A stretch of 64,000 nucleotides of DNA from Chrysoperla carnea (lineage: Eukaryota; Arthropoda; Insecta; Neuroptera; Chrysopidae). Both the position numbers and the translations under genes were made by a program. The stretch covers positions 66,533,501-66,597,500 of the forward strand of contig NC_058341.1 in the NCBI RefSeq assembly GCF_905475395.1, in the 5' to 3' direction. The notes beneath the pieces were generated by a model that was given only the letters and a program-made list of their open reading frames with translations, searched no databases and was not told the DNA's origin. Each line of letters opens with the position of its first letter. Position 1 is the stretch's first letter. Below are positions 1 through 9,700 of the stretch, piece by piece.

Positions 1-170
1 TAAAACGGAACGCAGTCCAATATACTGTCACCCTGTCTTTTTGACATAGTTTCAAACGAAAATAATTTTCATTAAAAATTTCTCTGTACAACTAAATAAA
101 TTATTGTTTGAATATTGTTATAATTAAATATTTGATGCATATTTATAAAATATTCAAGATTAGTTAAAAC

Positions 171-625
171 AAGTGAAAACAAACAATTGACTGAGTTAAT
201 TGTTGAAATACCATGCATAGTCAGTGTTGATTTCTTTATCACATTACACATACAAACATGTGACACATACATAACTGATAATCAAGTATAGTACATATTA
301 TAAAATTTCCGCCTAATTGGCGCGCTCACGGGTAAACAGTGATGTTTACGAAAAAATGTTTCAAACAAAAGTTGTTTAATTTTTGTTAAGGAACGTTTTT
401 TACATTTAAATTTTTGTTCTATCTCTAACGGGCTCGATATATTTTTTCGTTTTTGAGATATCGTGTCCACAGACGGACGGACGGACAACCGGAAATGGAC
501 TAATTAGGTGATTTTATGAACACCTATGACAAAATTTTTCTCCTAGCATCATTATTTTTAAGCGTTACAAACTTGGGACTAAACTTAATATACTATGTAT
601 ATTTCATGTATACATTGTATAAAAA
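171..625 (+). repeat. DR1 dispersed repeat, copy 1 (internal deletion)
   Basis: First of about ten copies of a dispersed family, defined here in the orientation that begins AAGTGAAAACAAACAATTG and ends in a hairpin-forming stretch (TATACC...GGTATA). Other family marks are a GGAC tetranucleotide run near 475-487, a segment matching GTTACAAACTTGGGACTAAA, and a block around AAATGTTTCAAACAAAAG. Compared with copy 2, about 100 bp is missing near 430. No coding potential is visible. Confidence 0.8.
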
Positions 626-718
626 TTAAATTTTATGTACTTAAAATAAAAAAATATAGGTACAAATTTTTAATTAGTTAAAATGTTAATCGAAGAGGCC
701 ATAAAGTAAATAAAATAC

Positions 719-1262
719 AAGTGGAAACAAAGAATTGACTGAGTTAATTTTTGAAATACCATGCATAGTCAGTGTTGATTTCTTTATCACATTACACATA
801 CAAACATGTGACACATACATAACTGATAATCAAGTATAGTACATATTATAAAATTTCCGCCTAATTGGCGCGCTCACGGGTAAACAGTGATGTTTACGAA
901 AAAATGTTTCAAACAAAAGTTGTTTAATTTGATAAGGAACATTTTTTACATTTAAACTTTTGTTCTATCTCTAACGGTTTACAAGATGGGTCCTACGGAC
1001 CCAAGACCCAATTGACCTGTGATGCTCATTTACGAACTTGACCTCACTTTTTACGTCCTGAGTACGCTGTAAAAATTTCAGCTCGATATCTTTTTTCGTT
1101 TTTGAGTTATCGTGTCCACAGACGGACGGGCGGACGGACGGACAACCGGAAATGGACTAATTAGGTGATTTTATGAACACCTATGACAAAATTTAAGCGT
1201 TACAAACTTGAGCCTAAACTTAATATACTATGTATATTATATACATGGTATATACATGGTAT
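719..1262 (+). repeat. DR1 dispersed repeat, copy 2 (full length)
   Basis: Close relative of copy 1 with the central segment present (GGTCCTACGGACCCAAGACC near 989-1010). It ends in the TATACATGGTATA hairpin. Copies 1 and 2 are direct repeats about 93 bp apart, and copy 3 lies inverted about 400 bp downstream. Confidence 0.8.
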
Positions 1263-1666
1263 AATGATGATTAAAGTAAACAACAAAAACAAAAAGTAAT
1301 AATAAAATGTTATATTTTGATTTAAACATGAATGTAATGCCAGTTGAAAAACAAAAACAAGCGGGCTACATTTTGTTCCAGTTTTATTTTTTTCGGTTGT
1401 CGCGACAAAGTCAAAACACAATTTTTCTTGAATAACCAACCAATCAACATATTTACCACGATGATTTTTTCTATAAAAAAATATTTTATTTACTTGCCTA
1501 CTAATTTAGTATACAAAATTCGTATTCAGAGTAGCAAGTCGAAACCCTTTTATGTGGCCGCTTCCAACTGTTGCACGACAGTCTTCAAATTTTCAAAAGT
1601 TGCAGTCTGAGTTTTGTTTTTGTTTGGGCGTTTAGTGCATTTTATAATTATGAGGAATATAATTTA
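1263..1666. other. Spacer between inverted DR1 copies; no gene seen
   Basis: AT-rich sequence between DR1 copy 2 (plus) and copy 3 (minus). Short open frames on both strands show no recognisable domain. It could be the spacer of a composite inverted-repeat insertion, but no target duplication was found. Confidence 0.4.
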
Positions 1667-2286
1667 TTATACCCTTTATATATGTAATATATATCACGGT
1701 ATATTAAGTTTAGTCCCAAGTTTGTAACGCCTAAAAATATTGATGCTACAGAAAAATTTTTTGTATAGGTGTTCATAAAATCACCTAATTAGTCCATTTC
1801 CGGCTGTCCGAGCGTCTATCCATCTGCCCATCTGTCTGTGGACACGATAACACAAAAACGAAATGAAATAACAAGTTGAAATTATTTTACAGCGTGCTCA
1901 GGACGTAAAAAATAATGCTTAGTTCGTAAATGAGCAACGTAGGTCATTGGGTCTTGGGTCGGTAGGACCCATCTTGTAAACCGTTAGAAATAGAACAAAA
2001 GAACAAATGAAAAAATGTTCCTCATAAAAAAATAAACAACTTTTGTTAGGGTGAAACTTTGGTGTCCATTTTCTCCAAAACTAAAATTCTCTAAATTAAA
2101 AAAAAAATTCTAGAACAAAATACTTCGTTTCGAAAAGTTTAGAAAACCAAATAAGTGGTGGCCGTAATTGTGTTGGTTTTTTAAACTTTTCTAATTTATA
2201 AAAAAAAAATGCAAGCAGTGATATTCAACACCTTCCATACAGGGTATTTCAACAATTAACTCATTCAATTGTTTGTTTTCACTTGT
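1667..2286 (-). repeat. DR1 dispersed repeat, copy 3 (minus, variant interior)
   Basis: The family is recognised in reverse: hairpin end at 1667-1715, GTCCATTTCCGGCTGTCC near 1792, the GGTAGGACCCATCTTGTAAA block near 1960, and the terminal CAATTGTTTGTTTTCACTTG at about 2266-2285. Between about 2048 and 2240 it carries a different interior (TTTGGTGTCCATTTTCTCC and following) that recurs in the right half of copy 4, so at least two subfamilies exist. Confidence 0.75.
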
Positions 2287-2593
2287 TTATATTAATAACT
2301 GACTCAAAATGTTATAAAACTGGCGCTGTTTGATTTTGATTACGTGACTAAATCACTGAGAATATCGCACCTCTAAAACGTCAGTGCTTGCAGTACAAAA
2401 ATGGTGGTGATTCATTATGTTTCATGACATCATAAATTTCCTTAGAGTACTGTGGCAGTGTAGTGGTAGACTATAACGGAATGAATTTCTCTCCAGTATG
2501 AGCACTGAACAGTGCTCTCGGTGTACATCGGAGCAACCCATATGCTATGAACATATGAATTACTGCCATTTTTGAAGCTAAATTTAAATTTAA

Positions 2594-3365
2594 ATAAACG
2601 GGATTTATATAATAGGTTAAATTTCATTCATTTAAATCCTCATAAACCGCTGAGGATCGGTAAACTTAAATCAGATTCGATTTTATCAATTATGGCCTTT
2701 CTATTTGTAGTAATAAACTCGATTTTAACTTTCGTACAATTTCTTTACAAGGTTTCCGGTAGCATCAAAATAACAGCACTGTTAGTTTTTCTTCTAGATT
2801 TGGAGATCTTTTTATTTGTGAATGGATAATTTATTAAATAACAATAATTATTATTTCACAAATGTTGATTTAATGATTCATTCATAACAATTTTAATTAC
2901 AATGTATATATTTCGATTATCAAGTTTTTATTATTCAATTCAAATAATTCTTGATATAACCTTTTCTATTTCATTTTTCATGACTTAACAACGTAACAAT
3001 TCAATTAAATAAACGGGATTCATATAATAAGTTAAATTTCATTCAAGTAATGCCTCACGAACCGCATTGAGGATCGCAAAACTTTAATCCGATTCGATTT
3101 TATTTTATTATGAGCTTTCTTTTTGGTGCTAGTTGTTGATATATTACGTTGTAAAAGAAATCGGTAATTGTAGGTACGTTGTGACTGGTGATTATGAATT
3201 TTGCTATTGGAAATGGGTCCAAACGTGCTGTTTTAACCTGTTGGAATGGATAATTTATTTAGTAACAATATTTTTTATTCCACAAATGTTGATTTAATGA
3301 TTCATTCAGAACAATTTTCACAATTTCAATTTAAATATTCTTGGCATAGCCTTTTTTGCATTTTG
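2594..3365. repeat. Tandem duplication, about 412-bp unit
   Basis: The sequence from 2594 (AAATAAACGGGATTTATATA) reappears from about 3008 with perhaps 10-15% divergence. Shared blocks include GAGGATCG..AAACTTAAATC, GGATAATTTATT, CAAATGTTGATTTAATGATT and TTCTTG.TATA.CCTTTT. The second unit is cut near 3357 by the start of a palindromic element. An inverted relative of the same unit lies at about 4440-4615. No domain is recognisable in the short frames here. Confidence 0.65.
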
Positions 3366-3656
3366 TTAGAATATATGCCCTTCAGTAAATACAATAAAAT
3401 ATTTAGCTAGATCATAAAATTATTATTAATTAGCTAGACCGGTTTCGATTGCTTTGGCAATCCTCTTCAGTAGCATTACTTAAACCTCTTAAAATTAAAA
3501 ATTATTATTATTACTTTTTATTTTTTTATTTTAAGAGGTTTAAGTAATGCTACTGAAGAGGATTGCCAATTAATAATAATTTTATAATTTAGCTAAATAT
3601 TTTTATTGTGGGTCTTGAAGGGGATATATTTTAACAAAATGCATAATACAGCTCAC
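3357..3656. repeat. Palindromic foldback element, about 300 bp
   Basis: The arms are inverted complements: TGCATTTTGTTAGAATATAT at 3357 answers ATATATTTTAACAAAATGCA ending at 3643. The inner arms hold GGCAATCCTCTTCAGTAGC near 3458 and its complement near 3547. The loop is an AT-rich stretch around 3500-3525. No coding capacity. It interrupts the repeat unit that resumes near 3660. Confidence 0.7.
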
Positions 3657-3689
3657 AGAAATGCTCGTCTTGATTTGAATAATAGCTTT

Positions 3690-4615
3690 TTTTATTTCAT
3701 ATTTCATGACTTAACATGCCTGAATCTACACAATTCAATTCCTTCCATAATACAGTGTGATTTAAGATGAAGGCACTCCCACATTTTCGTTATTTATAGG
3801 AATTTGTCTTACTGGTGATGGATCACATTTATTAAAATACTTAATCGAAATCAAAACTCAGCCTACTACAAATTGACAAATAGGATTGATTCTTATATTT
3901 TGCCTAGAGTCAGATATGGTTAAAGATATGGAAAAAAAAACTATAGAAAAAGTCGATTGGAATATTTTTTTAAACCCATATATAGCGATTTTTATGACAA
4001 AATTCTCATTTTTAATTTTTTCATTATATTGGTCTTTACTGAAAATTATTACAAGTTTATTGAAATATTTGAATATATAACACTATTAAATTATTAATTT
4101 GTCCAGTTTTTACATTCCATAGCACACTATTTGTAAAAGTTTATTATTTAATTTTGTAACTAGTGTACTATGGAATGTAAAAACTGGACAAACAGATAAT
4201 TTAATAGTGTTTTGTACTTAAATATTTCAATTAACTTGTAATAATTATCAGTGTGGAACAAAATAAGAAAAAAATAATGCAAAATTTGTATAAATGAGAA
4301 TTTTAGTAATATATGGGTAAAAAAAATATATCCTAAGCAACTTTTTCTAAATAGATATTCCTATAAATAATGAAAATATGAGAGTTTCTTCATCATAAAT
4401 CACACTGTATTATGAAGGGAATTAAATGTGTAGATTCAAACATGTTAAGTTACGTTGTTAAGTCATGAAAAATGAAATAGAAAAGGTTACGTCAAGAATA
4501 TTTGAATTGAATAATAAAAACTTTATAATCGAAATATATACCTTGTAATTAAAATTGTTATGAATGAATCATTAAATCAACATTTGTGAAATAAGAATTA
4601 TTGTTATTATTAAAA
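3690..4615. repeat. Long imperfect inverted repeat centred near 4145
   Basis: Left-arm blocks are answered in reverse on the right. TTTGTCCAGTTTTTACATTC near 4099 pairs with the complement at about 4170-4190. TACAGTGTGATTTA near 3752 pairs with TAAATCACACTGTA near 4397. TTTCATGACTTAAC near 3702 pairs with the complement near 4455. The two arms together make a foldback of about 0.9 kb. A 64-codon frame at 3886-4080 lies within the left arm and shows no known domain, so it is not called as a gene. Confidence 0.6.
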
Positions 4616-5261
4616 CTTAAATATGAAACACTGTATATAAAAATAGAATCTATCACAACAAAATAACAAAACAGATTTCCTTAAAAGTAAATAAAAAGAG
4701 CGATAATTCAAAATTCATGTACCATATAAAAATAATTAATCATAACAAGAACACTGAGCCTGGTTTTAAATTTCAAAGTGTTTGAAATGGAAAGACTGAT
4801 AATTTCTGAATAAATCCATATTCTAGATTTCTTCCACCCCATTTCTTATTAAATTTTTCTATTAGTCGATACATACATTCCATATTGTCTTAATGGATAT
4901 ATTTATTTACTTTCTCGACATTCATCTAAAGTCGCTAAAATGCCAAATTTACCGCCGATCTCACAATTTTGTCATAGCATTGAACTGCCAATTTTCCTTC
5001 AACTTCATTTTTTAAAAGAATTCGGTTGGGTCCATTTAAATATCGCCGATAATTTTCATTTTCATGAAACACGTACATACTTAAGGAAGTAAAAGGCTGT
5101 GGCTTTGAAATCAATTCTTACATATTTTGGTTTGTATAATTGGTGTCCCTCAAATGACAATATACAATACATATACTTGCGTTTTTTTCAAGACTCTACA
5201 ACAAATTTAACAATTATTAAAATCATTCTGTTTTGATGGTTTATTGGGTAAATATATCGGC
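4616..5261. other. Intergenic, no gene or clear repeat recognised
   Basis: AT-rich sequence without a long frame, tRNA fold or readable terminal repeat. I see nothing assignable here. Confidence 0.4.
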
Positions 5262-5940
5262 TTTTGATAATAAATTCAGTAAATTTTGGGAGAAGACTAA
5301 TTTTTTTAAATAGATTTCTTTTGTTGTAAAAAACAGAGAAAAGATCCGCACGCGGTTTTGAGATAATTTATCTCTACATTATTTTCTTTGGTGAGTATTT
5401 CTTGAGTATTTCCTTGAATGCTTCTATTGATCGGATTGAGGCGATTGAAAAAATAATTGTTTGTTATGAACTTTTGCGTTGACCTTGCTTGCTATCGAAC
5501 CCTGAGCACAACAAAATAACCTCAAAATCTCAAGAAAACCATAGTAACCTCACATTTTCAACTTTCTCTGATAACTTTTTGAAAAATAAAGGAATTGAGT
5601 TGAAATTCTGGAAAAAGTTGTAACTTATGATCATAAAAAAGTGTGGCGAATTTGAGCCCGATACATAACCTCAATTTTTCTAAAAAATTTCAACAGATTT
5701 TCGAATAGTGCGAATGATTTTTTTTTCAAAGCTTGATTATGAGCCGAAACATTACAAAACAAAAATGCAAAAAACTCAGAATCTGCATCATTACAAATAA
5801 AATCTGATCTGTTGAAATTTTTCGATTTTTTTTTTAAATTGATGTTATGAATCGGACTAAAATTTACCACACTTTTTTATGACCATAAGTTATTCTTCTC
5901 TCTTCTCCCAAAATTTACCGAATTTATTATCAAAATTCGG
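5262..5940. mobile_element. Terminal-inverted-repeat element, about 680 bp, with inner foldback
   Basis: The outer ends answer each other: AATTCAGTAAATTTTGGGAG near 5273 against TCTCCCAAAATTTACCGAAT near 5906. An inner palindrome runs from about 5613 to 5893 (TAACTTATGATCATAAAAAA near 5621 against the complement ending near 5893). A related inner segment recurs at about 41345-41450. There is no long open frame, so it is most likely a non-autonomous DNA transposon or one element nested in another. Confidence 0.5.
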
Positions 5941-6163
5941 TAGAAATACACAACTAAGTGGTAAAAATTGAGAAAATTAAAGTTTTTTTTTTTTTTTTAA
6001 TTTATAGTATATGAAATAATTTTAAGTATTTAGAATCTTACCTACAAAGGTTGTTTACACTTTGTTCAAAAGATAAATAGATATACAAGAACCCATAATA
6101 CATATTTTTAAAATTACGTAGATTGGAAAGTAAAAGTTAAAATTAGCTAACACTTTCACTAAA

Positions 6164-6502
6164 TGTTGGGTACGAAAATCAAATTAGGAAAATTAGCTGG
6201 TGCTTACCTTATTATTATTCCTTGGAAAACATAACTTTATTTAAACTATTATATTGGCGCGATATCGTCCATGAAAACACATAAAACTTTATATAACACG
6301 TATATTGTTTAAACTGGTTTTTAACTCAACGATCAAAACGTATATTGATTAAACTGGCTTTTAACACACCACAACGATCAATAAGGTATATTGATTAAAG
6401 GTGTGTCTAGATCACGCACATAATTTGCGCATTGTGCGTTTGTGTAGGCACCAGTGTAAAGGGAATGGTTTAGGGATCCGTACCATAAGGAAGGTCCATA
6501 CA
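6164..6502 (-). repeat. BEL/Pao 3' LTR
   Basis: 339 bp, read on the minus strand as TGTATGGACC...CCCAACA. By eye it is the same as the LTR at 12857-13195. The purine-rich tract used to prime plus-strand synthesis lies at 6503-6513 (GGTGGGGGGTAA on the minus strand). Confidence 0.93.
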
Positions 6503-6739
6503 TTACCCCCCACCAAAATGAACATTTTTCAACTGCAATGGATTGCACCTTTAACCATTTAGACAATTGTGAAATCGGCGATTGGCAAACCATATTTAAA
6601 ACAATTACAAATACAAATAAAGATGCTATAGCGATAGCATTTGGCACTTTTACAAAACTCGAAATTAAAATTAAAATAAGCACGGAACAACATTTAACAG
6701 GAAACGGGACACAGGAAACACTAAGTGGACTGTATAAGG

Positions 6740-9700
6740 TTACGGAAGGACAGGGAGTATCAACAATTTACGAACGGCTCGGGTGAGATGGCCGGAACTA
6801 GTTCGCAATTTAACGATGCGAACTACTCCATCTTTCGCCGGCAACAGGGCAGTAATTCTTGCCAATGGCCATCTGATCGGGGGCTGGTTTTCGACCATGA
6901 TAACCACGACATCACCCACTTTTACATTCTCAACGTGATCCCACCACTTTTGTCGTTGAATTAAAGTGTGCAGATATTCACGGGACCACCGTTTCCAGAA
7001 ATGTTGGGACACTTGACGCAATAGCTCCCACCTTGGGATACGATTGGAGGGTACATTGGTAATGTCTGGTTCAGGGCGAGACAATAACGGGGCTCCGATC
7101 AAAAAATGACCAGGAGTTAGGCAAGAAATATCGTCAATGGGACAAGAAGCAGAAATACCCAACGGACGTGAATTCAGGATGGCCTCGATGCGCGCAAGAA
7201 GGGTACACAATTCTTCGTATAGCAAGGCTCTATCAGATAAGAGACGTTTTAGGTGGTGTTTAACCGACTTTACCCCGGCTTCCCACAAACCACCGGCTGA
7301 CGGGTTGGCTGGAGCGTTAAAAACCCACTCGATTTCCCGTCCCAAAAGGTAATCCGATAAAATCTTACTATTTTCTCTGACAAATTGAAAAGTTTCTTCC
7401 AGAACTCGAGACGCACCTACAAAGTTCGTACCTCGATCAGAAAACATAGTTTTGGGCAAACCTCTTCTCGCAATAAAACGATCTAGAGCGGCAAGAAAAC
7501 AGTCGGTAGAGAGAGATGATAATAGCTCAAGGTGAATAGCTTTCGTTGAGAAGCACACAAAAAGGGCAAAATAACACTTATTAATTGGACTATTTCGTCG
7601 AGATCCATCTTTTATGGGATATGGTCCGGCTAGATCTACCCCAGTATGAACAAAGGGTCGACCTTGAACGAACCGTGACGCAGGCAAACTGGACATAAAT
7701 GGCTGATTAGGCTTGGCAATAAAACGGACACAACGAGTACATTTGAAAATGATTTTACGAACCAGTTCACGCACCCGAGGGATATAATACGATTGTTGGA
7801 TAAGACATTGGACAATTTTATTACCACCATGTAGGCTGGTAATATGAAAATGTTCCACAATGAGCTTAGAAAGATGACATTTGGCAGGTAAGATAAAGGG
7901 ATGGCGAGCATCATATGACACTGGAGCTTCGGCTAAACGACCCCCCACCCTGAGGAGATCATTATCGAGAAAAGGTGTTAAAGAGGGAAACGAATTAGAT
8001 CGAACTCCTTGACGGACAGAATCTATTTCGTGTGGCAAATAAAAATGTTGAGTGATTTTTATTAATACTATTTCGGCGTTTCGAAGCTCGGCGACAGATA
8101 AACACTGGAAATTACGTTGTTCCTTGGGAAGCGAAGTGTTTTTCTTAAATCTCAACATCCATGCTATAACTCGCTTGGCCCTAACAAGAGATGAGAAACG
8201 TTCTAGAAGAAGAACAACACCATCATCTCCACCTGTAACATGGCCTATCAATGATGGGACAACCTCTTTTAGGTCGGGCAGGTCAGGAACCGAGGCTACT
8301 TCTTGGCTTGGCCATAAAGAAAAATCTTCGCGCAAAAAATCGGGACCTGACCACCACAACTTATGGTTTACAAGCTGACTTGGCATACAGCCACGACTGG
8401 CAATATCGGCAGGGTTATCAGCTGTTGGAACATGGAACCATTGAGATGGTAAAGTCCGATCTAAAATGTTAACAACACGATTAGCAACGAAAACCTTGAG
8501 TAGATGAGCAGGGGTTCGTAGCCATGACAAAACTACCATTGAATCTGTAAATAGGTAAAGCTTTTCTATATGAAGACGAGCGCGGAGTGGCAATAAAGAT
8601 TCTATAATCTTAGCAAGCATGCAGCTGGCATTTAACTCAAGGCGGGGAATAGTGACTGGTTTTACTGGAGCGACTTTAGTTTTAGCACGGATCAAGCTAA
8701 TCAACACGCGTTGATCCGAACAAACGACTCGCAAATAGACAGCAGCAGCCATTGCAGAGCTAGAGGCATCAGAAAACCCAACAAGCTCGGGTGGATGAAT
8801 GTAAGTGTCGAGAATATCACGTGGAATTTTGATGGTTTGAAGGCAAGGCATTTCTTTGGCAAACTGACTCCATTGATCAATCATACGAGACGGTAAAGGA
8901 TCATCCCAGTCGATTCCTTGTAGCCAGATTTTTTGCATCAATATCTTCATCCAGATAACTACAGGTCCCAAAAATCCTGGTAAATCATAGGTACGGGCAA
9001 TTTGTGATAAAACTTGGCGTTTAGTGGTGCAATTAGGGATGGTTTCAATTCGATAGCAAAATACATCATCCTCAGATATCCATTGAATTCCAAGAACTTG
9101 AATAGTTTCAATGTCACCAAATTTGTGAGGCTTTTCCTTATATTCGTGAGGTAGGTCACTTAGAACGGCGGCATGAGAGCTTGCCCATTTTCTTAACTCA
9201 AACCCAGCCGTCGATAACAAAGCAGATAAGTCGGCACGTAGCTGACGGGCTTCAGCAATAGAGGAAGCTCCGGTACACACATCATCGATATACATGTCAG
9301 TTTCTAGAACTTTAGCAGCAGTCGGATATTTAAATCCTTCGTCTTGAATTAATTGTTTCATCACACGGAGGGCATGGTAAGGCGAGCTAGTAATGCCAAA
9401 ACAAACACGGGTTATTTCATACTGTTGTACAGGTTGAGAGGGATCGAAACGCCACAATATCTGCTGAAACTTACTATCTCTTGCATCCAATTTGATGGCT
9501 CTATACATTTGTTTTACATCTCCTGTGATAGCAACTCGGTGCAAGCGGAAATTCAAAATAATATCGTTAATACTGTTTTGAAGCTTAGGACCGGCTAATA
9601 AAGTCTCATTTAAAGAAGGGAAGGTGGCATTGGTTTTCTCAGCAGGGTTAAATACAACTCTAACTTTAGTTGTGGAGCTATCTTTCGTAACTCCATGATG

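Noticed and set aside
3886-4080. A 64-codon frame with hydrophobic C-terminus
   Set aside because: It lies in the arm of a foldback repeat, has no homologous motif and no sign of selection can be seen.
6538-6964. Plus-strand frames of about 80 codons opposite the BEL element
   Set aside because: They lie antisense to the gag-pol frame and its 3' region and have no domain; they are shadows.
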